DNA from: Acetivibrio cellulolyticus CD2
GTDB lineage: Bacteria > Bacillota > Clostridia > Acetivibrionales > Acetivibrionaceae
Reading direction: 5' to 3'
DNA length: 64,000 nt
NCBI RefSeq assembly: GCF_000179595.2
Contig: NZ_JH556659.1
Location: 1,282,731-1,346,730, forward strand
The notes under the pieces were generated by a model. The model saw only the letters and a program-made list of their open reading frames with translations. It did not search any database and was not told the DNA's origin. The position numbers and the translations under genes were made by a program. Positions 37,524 through 47,384 of the stretch are shown here, one piece after another. Numbering within the stretch: position 1 is the stretch's first letter; each line of letters starts with the position of its first letter.

Positions 37524-38810
37524 ATGATATCTAGGATTGCAGATTATTTAGCAAGTGAGTTTAATATATGTGATAAAGTGCTTGAAATTACAAAGGATGC
37601 TGAGAAGATAATTTCACTTGAGTTTCAAAAGATTGACCGGGTGAAGGAATATAACCAGTTAAAAGTAATAAGGGCAATGCAGGTAAATAATTTAAGTGAC
37701 ACTCATTTTCCGGGTACGACGGGATATGGTTATGATGATAAGGGCAGAGATGTTTTAGATGACGTATACAGAGATGTGTTTAAGGCTGAAGATGCGCTTG
37801 TGAGACATCAGATAGTGTCTGGAACTCATGCTCTTGCTCTGTGCCTGTCTGGAATTCTAAGGCCGGGTGATGAACTCCTTTGTGCAACAGGTAAGCCTTA
37901 TGATACGTTAGAAGAGGTTATAGGCATAAGAGGAGAAGGCGGAGGATCACTTAAAGAATTTGGAGTTACATATTCACAGGTTGAGCTTTTGGAAAACGGT
38001 AAGCCTGATTTGGAGGCAATTGGGAAGAGCATAAATGATAGAACCAGAATGGTACTTGTTCAAAGATCAAGAGGCTATGCATGGAGACAGTCACTCTTGA
38101 TTGAGGATATTGAAAGGACTATAAAGTTTATAAAAGGCATTAAAAATGATATAGTTGTAATGGTTGATAACTGTTACGGAGAGTTTGTTGAGGAACGCGA
38201 ACCCATAGAAGCAGGTGCTGATCTGGCTGCGGGATCACTCATAAAAAACCCCGGGGGCGGACTTGCTCAAACCGGAGGTTATATAGTTGGAAGGAAAGAT
38301 TGTGTAAGTAAAGCAGCATACAGGCTTACTACACCTGGTCTTGGGAAAAAGGTAGGTTCATCTTTAGGGCACAACAGGTTAATGTTTCAAGGACTTTTCA
38401 TGGCACCTCATGTTGTAGGCGAAAGTTTGAAAGGGGCAGTGCTTTGTTCTGCGGTTATGAAAAGCCTTGGTTTCGAAACCAGTCCAGGTATAAGTGATGT
38501 TCGCGGCGATATTATCCAAGCGGTGAAGTTTAATAATCCGGACAGCCTTATAGCATTCTGTCAAGGTATTCAGAAAGGTTCTCCTGTAGATTCGTATGTT
38601 ACTCCAGAACCGTGGGACATGCCCGGATATGATAGTCCTGTCATAATGGCGGCAGGTGCATTTATTCAGGGATCTTCTATCGAACTCAGTGCCGATGCAC
38701 CAATAAAGCCTCCATACATTGCATATATGCAGGGAGGTCTTGTGTACGAGCATGTTAAGCTTGGTATTATGATAGCCATTCAGAAGATGCTTGATAAAAA
38801 GCTGATTTGA
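37524..38810 (+). CDS. PLP-dependent enzyme, methionine gamma-lyase/aluminium-resistance family
   Basis: 428 residues. The protein matches the PLP-fold family often annotated as methionine gamma-lyase-like or aluminium resistance protein, which sits beside division and translation genes in Firmicutes. Visible features are the N-terminal DTHFPGTTGYGYDD, HQIVSGTHALAL, VDNCYGEFVE and the likely PLP Lys in GSLIKNPGGGLAQTGGY. Substrate is not certain. GAGG precedes ATG 37524. The division cluster follows. Confidence 0.85.
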   Translation: MISRIADYLASEFNICDKVLEITKDAEKIISLEFQKIDRVKEYNQLKVIRAMQVNNLSDTHFPGTTGYGYDDKGRDVLDDVYRDVFKAEDALVRHQIVSGTHALALCLSGILRPGDELLCATGKPYDTLEEVIGIRGEGGGSLKEFGVTYSQVELLENGKPDLEAIGKSINDRTRMVLVQRSRGYAWRQSLLIEDIERTIKFIKGIKNDIVVMVDNCYGEFVEEREPIEAGADLAAGSLIKNPGGGLAQTGGYIVGRKDCVSKAAYRLTTPGLGKKVGSSLGHNRLMFQGLFMAPHVVGESLKGAVLCSAVMKSLGFETSPGISDVRGDIIQAVKFNNPDSLIAFCQGIQKGSPVDSYVTPEPWDMPGYDSPVIMAAGAFIQGSSIELSADAPIKPPYIAYMQGGLVYEHVKLGIMIAIQKMLDKKLI

Positions 38811-38870
38811 GGAAATTGCTAAGCAGAAGTCGTGAAATAGATAACCAACTATAAGATAGGAGGGAGCAAT

Positions 38871-40139
38871 ATGGCTGAAATTGAGAAGTCTGTCACTACA
38901 AGAAGGATAAAGCTTGGAAGTATTTTGATAGTATTGTTTTTGCTGTTATATATCCCTTCTGTGATATTTTGGGTTTATGGTAAGAATGTAAGTACTGATA
39001 TTGTAAGAATGGGTGAAATTGAGGACTCTGTAAGTATAGATGCTGTTATAGTCAGGGATGAGGTTGTTTTGAATTCACCTGTAGGAGGAAAATGTATCAA
39101 GGAAATAAACGAGGGTGAAAAGGTAAAGTCTAATGCAAGGATAGCTACGGTGCTTAACGGTTCTTCAGAAAAGCTTCTCCAAGAATTAAAGCAGCTGGAT
39201 TTGAGAATAATAGATGCACAGGAGAAAAGAAATGAGAATTTGGAACTTTTCTCAGACGACTTAGAGAAGATTGAAAATGAAATTGAGGAAAAACTGAAGC
39301 AGGTAATCTTGCTTGGCAATACTAATGAATTATCGGAAATTGAAGGAATAAAAAAGGAAGTTGATGAATTAATTCAAAAGAAGGCTGCGATTGCAGGGGG
39401 ATTAAGCTCACCAGATGCACATATAAAATCACTTCTGGATGAAAAAAAATCTTTGCAGCAAAGAATAAGTGCGAATACAAAGGACATTACTACATCCACG
39501 TCGGGTGTGGTTTCCTATATGGTTGATGGCTATGAAGGTATACTAACTCCTGACAAGATAAGTGATTATACATTAGATGATATTGACAATATTGAAGTAA
39601 AAGGAACCCAAAAGGATATTGAAGAATTGGGTGTGGAAGCAAACAAACCCTTTGCAAAGCTCATAACAGGCATCGAATACTATCTGGTAATGCCTGTCGA
39701 TACCAAAAAGGCAAATGGATTTAAGGTGGACAATGTTATAAACATAAGACTAAACGAATTTGATAAGGTCATTAAGGGAGATGTCTTTTTTAGGTCTAAT
39801 AATCTTAATGGAAAGAGCATACTTGCAGTGAAGGTAAGCAATGCACTTAGTGAAACTGCCGCTTTAAGAAAGGTAAACATTGATTTGATAAAGAGTCAAT
39901 ACAGCGGCTTTAAGGTACCTTTGCGAAGCCTGACTAATGTAGACCTTGACAAAAAGATTGCAGAGCTTTGCTTGGTAAAGGCAAACCACGCAAGGTTTGT
40001 AAAAGTGAAAATTGTCGGTAAAAACGAAGAATTTGCAATAGTCGAAAATGCGGATTTGGCAGGAGAGTACAGTGTTAGCTTGTATTCTAGTTATATAGTT
40101 AATCCGGTTAATATTGAGGAAGGGCAGACAATAAACTGA
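38871..40139 (+). CDS. HlyD-like membrane-anchored protein of the division cluster
   Basis: 422 residues with one N-terminal membrane helix (LGSILIVLFLLLYIPSVIFWVYG), a lipoyl/HlyD-like beta segment near 50-85 (AVIVRDEVVLNSPVGGKCIK), and a coiled-coil hairpin near 100-190. No partner ABC transporter is nearby. The same type of gene precedes yggS-sepF in related clostridia, so a role at the division site is possible but inferred. The ribosome site is AGGAGG. The stop codon overlaps the yggS start (ATGA). Confidence 0.75.
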   Translation: MAEIEKSVTTRRIKLGSILIVLFLLLYIPSVIFWVYGKNVSTDIVRMGEIEDSVSIDAVIVRDEVVLNSPVGGKCIKEINEGEKVKSNARIATVLNGSSEKLLQELKQLDLRIIDAQEKRNENLELFSDDLEKIENEIEEKLKQVILLGNTNELSEIEGIKKEVDELIQKKAAIAGGLSSPDAHIKSLLDEKKSLQQRISANTKDITTSTSGVVSYMVDGYEGILTPDKISDYTLDDIDNIEVKGTQKDIEELGVEANKPFAKLITGIEYYLVMPVDTKKANGFKVDNVINIRLNEFDKVIKGDVFFRSNNLNGKSILAVKVSNALSETAALRKVNIDLIKSQYSGFKVPLRSLTNVDLDKKIAELCLVKANHARFVKVKIVGKNEEFAIVENADLAGEYSVSLYSSYIVNPVNIEEGQTIN

Positions 40140-40846
40140 TGAACGAGGATTTTGAATATATAAAAAAGAACCTGGACATTATCAGGGGAAAAGTTGAAAG
40201 AGCTGCAATTAAGAGCGGAAGAAAGCTGGAGGATATCACAATAATTGGAGTATCCAAAACAGTTGAACCTGAAAAGATTATTAGGGCAATTGATGAGGGA
40301 ATAACTGAATTAGGTGAAAATAGGGTTCAGGAATTGACAGAAAAGTACGATATTATTAATAGGAGTTGTAATTGGCATTTAATTGGACATCTGCAAACAA
40401 ATAAGGTAAAATATGTTGTGGATAAAGTAAAAATGATCCATTCAGTTGATAGATATGATCTTGCTCTTGAAATTCATAACAGGGCTAAAAAGATTGGAAA
40501 AGTAGTCGATATATTGGTGCAAGTCAATATTTCCGGTGAGAAATCAAAATTTGGAGTTTCTCCTGATGGCGCTTTAGAACTAATCAAACAGATAGTTACG
40601 CTGGAAAACGTAAGGGTTAGAGGGTTTATGACAATGGCCCCTTTTGCATCAAATCCTGAAAAAGTAAGAAATGTTTTTTCGGGTTTGAGAAAATTGTCTA
40701 TTGACATTGAAAAGGAAAATATTAATAATATAGTTATAGATTATCTTTCCATGGGTATGAGTAATGATTATGAAATTGCAATTGAAGAAGGTGCGAATTT
40801 AGTGAGGATAGGTACTGCATTGTTTGGACAAAGGCAGTATCTTTAG
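40139..40846 (+). CDS. yggS: YggS/PLPBP family pyridoxal phosphate homeostasis protein
   Basis: 235 residues, single TIM-barrel domain. The PLP lysine lies in IIGVSKTVEPEKI; further motifs are LGENRVQEL, WHLIGHLQTNKVK and FMTMAPFA. The family controls free PLP levels and amino acid balance. It overlaps the preceding gene by one base and belongs to the conserved yggS-sepF-yggT-ylmH-divIVA cluster. Confidence 0.95.
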   Translation: MNEDFEYIKKNLDIIRGKVERAAIKSGRKLEDITIIGVSKTVEPEKIIRAIDEGITELGENRVQELTEKYDIINRSCNWHLIGHLQTNKVKYVVDKVKMIHSVDRYDLALEIHNRAKKIGKVVDILVQVNISGEKSKFGVSPDGALELIKQIVTLENVRVRGFMTMAPFASNPEKVRNVFSGLRKLSIDIEKENINNIVIDYLSMGMSNDYEIAIEEGANLVRIGTALFGQRQYL

Positions 40847-40896
40847 ATATGTTTTATAAAAGTATTTTACAAAAGATAAACAGGAGGTAATTTAGT

Positions 40897-41355
40897 ATGT
40901 CAAAATTATTTAACAAGGTTCTCAATTTTGTTGGTTGGGAGACTGAAGAAGACGAAGAAGAGTTAATTGAAAAAGAAGAGGAACTTAAGGAAGAGACTGA
41001 AAAGCCACAATTTATTCAGACAATAAACAAAAGGCCTTCTCCAGGAAAGGTTGTGAACATTCATTCTTCAACACAGTTTAAAGTTGTTGTTGTGCAGCCG
41101 GAAAATTTTAATGATGCACAAGACATCTGTGATCATTTGAAGAATAAGAAGCCTATAGTTATCAACCTTGAAGGACTTGAAAAGGATCTTGCTCAAAGAA
41201 TTATAGATTTCTTAAGTGGAGCTGTTTATTCTCTCGATGGAGCAATTCAAAAAGTTTCTAATGAGATATTTATTATTGCTCCGTATAATGTTGACATTAT
41301 GGGAGATTTTAAAGGAGAGATAGCAAATAAGACAGCTTTCCCATGGGCAAAATAA
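40897..41355 (+). CDS. sepF: cell division protein SepF
   Basis: 152 residues. An acidic N-terminal linker follows the likely amphipathic membrane-binding start (MSKLFNKVLNFVGW). The C-terminal SepF domain (VVVVQPENFNDAQDICDHL, then RIIDFLSGAVYSLDGAIQKV) polymerises and tethers FtsZ to the membrane. Good ribosome site AGGAGG. Confidence 0.95.
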   Translation: MSKLFNKVLNFVGWETEEDEEELIEKEEELKEETEKPQFIQTINKRPSPGKVVNIHSSTQFKVVVVQPENFNDAQDICDHLKNKKPIVINLEGLEKDLAQRIIDFLSGAVYSLDGAIQKVSNEIFIIAPYNVDIMGDFKGEIANKTAFPWAK

Positions 41356-41367
41356 TGGAGGATTTAG

Positions 41368-41634
41368 ATGTATACTCTTATAAAAGCACTTGATACATTA
41401 CTTTATGTAATAGAAATGGCATTAGTTATACGTGCTGTTTTATCGTGGATTCCAAACTTATCAAGAGAGAATCCGTTTGTTAATCTTTTGAATCAGGTTA
41501 CCGAACCGGTTTTGAATCCAATTAGATCGTTGATTGAAAAGTCTTCTTTTGGTAGGAATTCAATGATAGATTTATCACCTTTGATTGCTTTTTTGATTAT
41601 CGAAGTGTTAAGAAGGATATTGTGGGGTCTATAG
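41368..41634 (+). CDS. yggT: YggT family membrane protein
   Basis: 88 residues with two membrane helices (DTLLYVIEMALVIRAVLSWI and SPLIAFLIIEVLRRILWGL) around the conserved NPFVNLLNQVTEPVLNPIR. Small protein of the division cluster, role not established. It starts 12 bp after sepF with GGAGG. Confidence 0.92.
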   Translation: MYTLIKALDTLLYVIEMALVIRAVLSWIPNLSRENPFVNLLNQVTEPVLNPIRSLIEKSSFGRNSMIDLSPLIAFLIIEVLRRILWGL

Positions 41635-41703
41635 CATACATAAGTTAAGTATTAACTTATCTAGGTAGTGCATTCTATTACAATAGATATTGGACGTTTG
41701 AAT

Positions 41704-42495
41704 ATGAATAGGGAAGAAATACTAAAAAGGATTTCAAAAAGTGAAGATAAACTGGTTGTAGCAAAAGTACTTGACAAGTTATTGTTATCTGAAAAGACTA
41801 ACAAATTGGCGATTACGGATTTTTTGGACCCACACCTTCAAAGTGTTGTGTCAAAGTGTTTGGAATCTAATAATGTCGGTAATTATTTGTTTTATGGAGG
41901 CTATGATGGGGCAGAGAGGGCTGTAGTGGCTTTCTGCCCCAGTAATATGCCATTGATTCAGGAGCCGGAGTTAGCCGGCCTTTTTAAAGTTCTGAAGATA
42001 AGTTTAATGCATAGAGAAAATATGACTCACAGAGATTACCTTGGTTCTTTGATGGGATTGGGAATTAAAAGGGAGAAAATTGGTGATATTCTTGTTAAGG
42101 ACGAACACTCTCTGGTAGTTGCACTAAATGATATTGCAGATTTCATCAGGCACAACTTGGATAAAGTAGGCAATGTAAAAGTTGAAGTTGAATATTTGGA
42201 TGTAGAAAGCCTTAATACTTATGAGCAAAAAGTTAAGGAGATCCGAACGACAGTAGCATCCCTGCGGCTTGATTCTGTTGCAAGTGCAGGATTTGGAATG
42301 TCGAGAAGTAAAATTGCCGACTTTATAAAAGCAGAGAAGGTCAATCTAAACTGGGAAACCACTCCAAGCTTGACTAAATTGGTTAAAGAGGGAGATTTGA
42401 TTTCTATCAGAGGGAAAGGCAGAGTTGTACTGCAAGAAATAGGTAAGACCACTAGAAAAGACAGAATAAGTGTATGCTTAAAGAAATTTATATAA
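41704..42495 (+). CDS. ylmH: YlmH RNA-binding S4-domain protein
   Basis: 263 residues from ATG 41704. The central region has TDFLDPHLQ and FYGGYDGAERAVVAFCP; the C-terminal S4 domain has VASLRLDSVASAGFGMSRSK. In Bacillus, YlmH helps rescue stalled ribosomes. An in-frame GTG at 41668 would add 12 residues; ATG is preferred by analogy, as neither site has a strong ribosome site. Confidence 0.9.
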   Translation: MNREEILKRISKSEDKLVVAKVLDKLLLSEKTNKLAITDFLDPHLQSVVSKCLESNNVGNYLFYGGYDGAERAVVAFCPSNMPLIQEPELAGLFKVLKISLMHRENMTHRDYLGSLMGLGIKREKIGDILVKDEHSLVVALNDIADFIRHNLDKVGNVKVEVEYLDVESLNTYEQKVKEIRTTVASLRLDSVASAGFGMSRSKIADFIKAEKVNLNWETTPSLTKLVKEGDLISIRGKGRVVLQEIGKTTRKDRISVCLKKFI

Positions 42496-42508
42496 AGAGG
42501 TGTTTGGA

Positions 42509-42970
42509 ATGAATTATACTCCTAATGATTTACAAAACCTTACTTTTAAAAAGAGTGCAGTTGGCGGGTATAAGGAAGATATGGTCAATGAAGTGCTGGA
42601 TAAAATTATTGAGGACTATACCGGCTATATACACGAAAACAGGGAACTTAAGGATAAGTTGGAGGCCTTGAATCAGGCTATTCAGCACTATAAAAGTATC
42701 GAAGAATCCCTGCAGAACACTTTGATAGTTGCGCAGCAAACCAGCGAAGATATTAAAAAGAACGGATACCAGAAAGCTGAAAATATAGTTAAAGAAGCGG
42801 AAATTAAGGCACTTAAAATAATTAGCGATGCAAACCAGGAAGTTGTAAAGATAAAGTATGAATATGAAGATACAAAAAAGAAGCTGCATATTTATAAGAG
42901 TAAGGCAGAGTCACTGCTGCATTCTCAACTTGAAGTGTTAAGATCAATAATTGATGACCATGAGGCTTAG
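42509..42970 (+). CDS. divIVA: DivIVA family protein
   Basis: 153 residues. The N-terminal lipid-binding domain (MNYTPNDLQNLTFKKSAVGG then YKEDMVNEVLDKI) is followed by a long coiled coil. DivIVA marks curved membrane at poles and septa. ATG 42509 lies after AAGAGGTG. It is the last gene of the division cluster. Confidence 0.93.
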   Translation: MNYTPNDLQNLTFKKSAVGGYKEDMVNEVLDKIIEDYTGYIHENRELKDKLEALNQAIQHYKSIEESLQNTLIVAQQTSEDIKKNGYQKAENIVKEAEIKALKIISDANQEVVKIKYEYEDTKKKLHIYKSKAESLLHSQLEVLRSIIDDHEA

Positions 42971-43025
42971 AAATATAGGGCTTTGAAACGTTATAGTGAA
43001 AAGTTTTAAGGGGTGAAAGAAAACA

Positions 43026-44105
43026 GTGATTAAGCTAAACATAAACTTAAGTGAGAGAAGTTATCCCATATACATAACAACTGATTACAGTGAGTTGGGA
43101 AAAAGTTTGCATAGCGCAAGATTAACTGGAAAGATGGTTTTGATAACCGATACAAATGTTGAGAAATATCAGGCTGATTTATGCCTTGAAGCCTTAAGGG
43201 GGTATGACTGCGAAGTACATAAATTTGTCATACCAGCAGGTGAAAAGAGTAAAAAACTCGAAACAATCAGTGAAATCTACAAGTTTTTAATAGATTTAAA
43301 GCTGGATAGGAACGCTACTCTTATTGCACTTGGAGGTGGAGTAGTGGGCGATATAACTGGATTTGCTGCCGCTACATTTCTAAGAGGAGTTAATTTTGTT
43401 CAGATTCCAACATCACTTCTGGCTCAATCTGATAGCAGTGTAGGTGGCAAGGTTGGTGTTGATTTTAATGGCAGCAAAAATATTATCGGTGCATTTTATC
43501 AGCCTAGGTTTGTATACATAAATGTAAATTCACTTAAAACTCTGCCAAAAAGAGAACTTCAATCGGGACTTGCAGAGGTAGTAAAGCATGGAATTATACA
43601 GGATCCGGATTTCTTTGAATATATAGATTATAATACGAATAAGATATTTAGCTTTGATGAAGGTGTGTTACAGTATCTTGCAAAGATAAACTGCTCAATA
43701 AAAGGAAATGTAGTTGAAAAGGATGAAAAGGAAAGCGGAATAAGAGCAAACTTAAACTTTGGACATACGATTGGACACGCTATAGAAACGGTTATGAATT
43801 TTGAATTGCTTCATGGTGAGTGTGTTGCTTTAGGTATGGTAGGAGCTTTTAAAATGGCGCAATATCTTGAAATCGTTGAAGAGGATTTAGTGGATAAGGT
43901 TAAGGATACGTTAAGAAAGATAGGTCTTCCTGTAAGACTTGATGATATAGATGCGGATAAGGTATATAATCAAATGTTCTTCGACAAGAAGGTAAAGGGA
44001 AATAAACTTACATTTATACTTCCGAGAAAAAGAATCGGAGAAGTAATCCAGTGTACTGTTGATGACGAGAAACTCATAAAAAAGGTGATTTCTGATCTGG
44101 CATAA
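43026..44105 (+). CDS. aroB: 3-dehydroquinate synthase
   Basis: 359 residues. AroB converts DAHP to 3-dehydroquinate in the shikimate pathway. Motifs: GGGVVGDITGFAAATFLRG, PTSLLAQSDSSVGGKVGVD, and metal-binding His in NFGHTIGHAIE and LHGECVALGM. The start is GTG 43026 after GGGGTG. A strong terminator follows at 44213. Confidence 0.96.
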   Translation: MIKLNINLSERSYPIYITTDYSELGKSLHSARLTGKMVLITDTNVEKYQADLCLEALRGYDCEVHKFVIPAGEKSKKLETISEIYKFLIDLKLDRNATLIALGGGVVGDITGFAAATFLRGVNFVQIPTSLLAQSDSSVGGKVGVDFNGSKNIIGAFYQPRFVYINVNSLKTLPKRELQSGLAEVVKHGIIQDPDFFEYIDYNTNKIFSFDEGVLQYLAKINCSIKGNVVEKDEKESGIRANLNFGHTIGHAIETVMNFELLHGECVALGMVGAFKMAQYLEIVEEDLVDKVKDTLRKIGLPVRLDDIDADKVYNQMFFDKKVKGNKLTFILPRKRIGEVIQCTVDDEKLIKKVISDLA

Positions 44106-44212
44106 ATAAACTTTAGTTACATATTTTTGTTTTGATGTAAAGGTATATAATTTGGTTAATTTAGTACTGAAACAAAACTAAAATTCTTTTGAAAATTGGA
44201 AGTTTAAATTAT

Positions 44213-44251
44213 TAAGCGGCTTTGGAAAGATGAATTTTCCAAAGCCGCTTA
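44213..44251. terminator. strong terminator after aroB
   Basis: The stem TAAGCGGCTTTGGAAA / TTTCCAAAGCCGCTTA is perfect over 16 bp and followed by TTTTAAT. Confidence 0.92.
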
Positions 44252-44384
44252 TTTTAATGTTATGGAAATTATGATTGTTTTATATTACTTATGCCAAATA
44301 GTTATGTGTGCAAAATATAACTTTGGTCATAATTTTTCAGCTATTCTCTAATTAAAAATAAAAACAGTTGAAGTAATATTTCAA

Positions 44385-45416
44385 TCAATCCTTATACTTA
44401 GGTATGTTTTCATTAAATGGAGGATAAATAATACCTTTATCTGTTATTATCGCAGAGATATATTTATTAGGTGTAACATCAAAAGCCGGATTTCTGACTT
44501 TGATTCCTTCTGGTGCTATTCTGACGCCTTTTATATGAGTTACTTCATCGCTGTTTCTTTCTTCTATTGGTATTTCATCTCCGCATTCTATTGAAAAGTC
44601 AATTGTAGAAATTGGAGCCGCGACATAGAAAGGAATATTATTTTCTTTCGCAAGAACTGCCACAGAATATGTTCCGATTTTGTTTGCCGTATCCCCATTT
44701 AACGCTATTCTGTCTGCACCAACTATTACGCAGTCAATTAAACCTTCTTTCATGAAATGGCCTGCCATGTTGTCACATATGAGTGTAACAGGTATATTGT
44801 CCTCCATAAGCTCCCATACAGTCAGCCTTGAGCCCTGGAGATATGGTCTTGTCTCATCAGCGAAGACATTTATGTTTTTGCCTGCTTCATGAGCAGAACG
44901 TATCACTCCGAGTGCAGTGCCGTGATCGCATGTAGCCAATGCTCCCGCATTGCAGTGTGTAAGTATGGTGAAATTCTCTTTTATCAATTCATTTCCGAAT
45001 TTGCCTATTGCTCTATTCGAATCGATGTCTTCCTTTTCCATAAGGCATGCTTCAGCTTCAATAATTTTTATTATTTGGTCAATAGGCTTGTCCATATTGA
45101 AAACAGCCTTGTTATATACCCTGTCAACGGCCCAAAACAGGTTTACTGCTGTTGGACGAGTGCTTTTAATTAAATCACAAGCTTTTTTCAGTTCGGTAAA
45201 AAATTGTTCGGTTGAGCTGATATTTATTGAATTGGCTGCGACAACTATTCCATATGCAGCAGTAACACCAATAGCTGGAGCACCCCTTACTATCATGGTT
45301 TTAATTGCATCAGCTATCTCTTCATATGTTGAAAGCTCAACTATTTTATGTTCTGTAGGCAGCTTTGTCTGGTCGACAAGCTTTAACACTCCGTTACAAA
45401 ATTCCAAAGTTTTCAT
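44385..45416 (-). CDS. mtnA: S-methyl-5-thioribose-1-phosphate isomerase
   Basis: 343 residues of the eIF2B-like isomerase family. MtnA converts methylthioribose-1-phosphate to methylthioribulose-1-phosphate in methionine salvage. Motifs: [68 protein letters not shown]. It follows mtnP by 18 bp on the same strand, giving consecutive steps of the pathway. Confidence 0.96.
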   Translation of the reverse strand: MKTLEFCNGVLKLVDQTKLPTEHKIVELSTYEEIADAIKTMIVRGAPAIGVTAAYGIVVAANSINISSTEQFFTELKKACDLIKSTRPTAVNLFWAVDRVYNKAVFNMDKPIDQIIKIIEAEACLMEKEDIDSNRAIGKFGNELIKENFTILTHCNAGALATCDHGTALGVIRSAHEAGKNINVFADETRPYLQGSRLTVWELMEDNIPVTLICDNMAGHFMKEGLIDCVIVGADRIALNGDTANKIGTYSVAVLAKENNIPFYVAAPISTIDFSIECGDEIPIEERNSDEVTHIKGVRIAPEGIKVRNPAFDVTPNKYISAIITDKGIIYPPFNENIPKYKD

Positions 45417-45434
45417 ACTTTTTCTCCTAACTCC

Positions 45435-46217
45435 TTATTTACAGCATTTGCAGTTGATGTTGGATGGATCAATTCTCTTAATCACTTCAAATAGAAGCTT
45501 TTTAATTCTTTCATTGTTGTCTGCAAATACCTTTAATACCTCTTCCTCGGTAACCGGAGCAATGTCGTCACGACCTTCCAGACCCGCATCATAATCAGTT
45601 ATTAAAGATATGTTTGCATAACAGATACCCATTTCTCTAGCTAAATAACATTCGGGATACTGTGTCATGTTTATAACTTCCCAGCCCATCTTATTAAACC
45701 AACGGCTTTCGGCTACTGTAGAGAATCTAGGACCCTGTATTACTACTACTGTTCCTTTTTCATGTATTGTTATTCCGAGGTCTTTTCCGGCTTGAATGGC
45801 CAATTTTCTGAGTTCAGGGCAATATGGGTGAGCCGGACTTGGATGCTTTGTCTCAGGACCGTCAAAAAATGTATCCTTACGGCCAGACGTTCTGTCTACA
45901 AATTGATCGCACACAACAAAGTCTCCTGGCTTTATTTCAGCCTGAAGGCTTCCTGAAGCTGTAGGTGCTAAAATCTTTTTTACCCCCAGTTGTTTCATAG
46001 CATAAATATTTGCTCTGTATGGTATCATATGGGGTGGAAGATGATGTTTTTTGCCGTGGCGTGGCAAAAATGCTATTTTCTTTCCTTCAAAGGTTGCAAT
46101 TGCAAATTTGTCACTGGGTTTTCCATAAGGTGTATCAATTTCAACTTCTTCTACGTTTTCCAAAAAAGAATAAAAGCCCGAACCGCCAAAAACTCCTATA
46201 TCGACATTGTATTCCAT
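45435..46217 (-). CDS. mtnP: S-methyl-5'-thioadenosine phosphorylase
   Basis: 260 residues, purine nucleoside phosphorylase family. It splits methylthioadenosine into adenine and methylthioribose-1-phosphate, the substrate for MtnA. Motifs: FGGSGFYSF, FLPRHGKKHHLPPHMIPYRA, APTASGSLQ, QGPRFSTVAESRWF and the CNMTQYPE-type region (INMTQYPECYLAREMG). Ribosome site AGGAGG. No SAM riboswitch was seen upstream. Confidence 0.95.
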   Translation of the reverse strand: MEYNVDIGVFGGSGFYSFLENVEEVEIDTPYGKPSDKFAIATFEGKKIAFLPRHGKKHHLPPHMIPYRANIYAMKQLGVKKILAPTASGSLQAEIKPGDFVVCDQFVDRTSGRKDTFFDGPETKHPSPAHPYCPELRKLAIQAGKDLGITIHEKGTVVVIQGPRFSTVAESRWFNKMGWEVINMTQYPECYLAREMGICYANISLITDYDAGLEGRDDIAPVTEEEVLKVFADNNERIKKLLFEVIKRIDPSNINCKCCK

Positions 46218-46462
46218 GATAAACCTCCTATAAAAATTGATGTTTTGTATAAAGATAATGATGTGAAGATTATAACTTCCACTGTTGTTTTTTCTTTAGT
46301 ATTATTTGATACCAAATAGTCACTTTGAAAAAGTGGAAATAATATTTTTCACTTTCCTTAATTATATTATAAATATTTTTAGTTTCAATTAATTTAAGCA
46401 TTATTTTGAAATTTTATAACTTGATTGTGTATAAATAATTATGCTTAAGGAGGATACTAGAG

Positions 46463-47104
46463 ATGGATAACATGCAAATGGAATTTTTTAAAAAAATGCT
46501 TATGACTCAAGGCAAGGACGTTGAAGGTACGATAAACTCAATGAAAGAACATGGAATTGGAGAGCAGGAGGGGGATGAACCTGACGAACTGTCAAGCTAT
46601 GATAATCATCCCGCGGAACTTGGAACAGCTCTCTTTGAAGCAGAAATAAACAACGCGCTTAAAGTTCATGAGGAACATTTATTAAAGGATATACATGATG
46701 CTTTAGGAAGAATATATGATGGAACTTATGGAAAATGTGCTTTTTGCGGAAAGGAAATTGACAGGGAAAGACTTGAAGCGCTGCCCTATACAAGATTATG
46801 TATAGGGTGTGAGACGAGCAAGGCGGTAACCATGGAAAATTTGGACAGACAGAGGCCGGTAGAGGAATTGATATGGGATGCACCACTTGGAAGAAAGTAC
46901 CTCAATAAAAGAGAAGATGATGAATTTGAAGGCCTTGATCAATTTTTTGATCTTGTTAAATATGGGTCTTCGGATACACCACAGGATATGGGCGGCTACC
47001 ATGATTATGAAGAGTTTTATACCAATGAAATAGACAGGCAGGGAATTGTAGATGATATGGATAGAGTATCGAATGAAGCTTATAAAAGACAACTTCCCGA
47101 TTAG
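46463..47104 (+). CDS. DksA/TraR-type C4 zinc-finger protein (YteA-like)
   Basis: 213 residues. A helical N-terminal half is followed by a C4 zinc finger (GKCAFCGKEI then LCIGCE) near 93-117, as in Bacillus YteA/YocK. Unlike DksA it has a long C-terminal tail. It might bind RNA polymerase or be a stress or sporulation factor; the function is not established. GGAGG precedes ATG 46463. A small acidic gene follows. Confidence 0.88.
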   Translation: MDNMQMEFFKKMLMTQGKDVEGTINSMKEHGIGEQEGDEPDELSSYDNHPAELGTALFEAEINNALKVHEEHLLKDIHDALGRIYDGTYGKCAFCGKEIDRERLEALPYTRLCIGCETSKAVTMENLDRQRPVEELIWDAPLGRKYLNKREDDEFEGLDQFFDLVKYGSSDTPQDMGGYHDYEEFYTNEIDRQGIVDDMDRVSNEAYKRQLPD

Positions 47105-47121
47105 AAAAGGAGGTGATTTTA

Positions 47122-47316
47122 TTGGGTGAAAAGGATATATTCATTGAAATTAATAGACTTCTAGAGGATCAAGGTATGGATTTAAGGATAAATGACATGG
47201 ACGAATTGACAGATTTTCTGGAAGAATATGAGGCGGATGAAAGCGAAGCCAGTGAAGTTTATGAAGAAATTCGCGAATTATATGATCAACTTCTTATGGG
47301 AGCAGGTATGTGGTAG
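47122..47316 (+). CDS. small acidic protein
   Basis: 64 residues, very acidic, predicted helical (DIFIEINRLLEDQGMDLRIN). TTG 47122 is chosen because the near-perfect ribosome site AGGAGGTGAT ends 4 nt upstream; other in-frame starts overlap that site. It is probably co-transcribed with the preceding zinc-finger gene, 17 bp away. Function is unknown. Confidence 0.7.
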   Translation: MGEKDIFIEINRLLEDQGMDLRINDMDELTDFLEEYEADESEASEVYEEIRELYDQLLMGAGMW

Positions 47317-47329
47317 GAAGTAAAAAGCA

Positions 47330-47369
47330 AAAGGCTGAAAAGTGATATTAAATACTTTTCAGCCTTTTT
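47330..47369 (+). terminator. rho-independent terminator
   Basis: Stem AAAGGCTGAAAAGT / ACTTTTCAGCCTTT, 14 bp, then TT. The A- and T-rich sides may let it act in both directions. Confidence 0.9.
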
Positions 47370-47384
47370 CCATTTCAATAAGTA

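Noticed and set aside
44680..46319. Plus-strand open frames opposite mtnA and mtnP
   Set aside because: The minus strand encodes two complete, strongly recognised enzymes; the plus frames have no family features.
46218..46462. SAM riboswitch before mtnP-mtnA
   Set aside because: Only a short hairpin near 46320 is visible; none of the conserved SAM aptamer strings were found.
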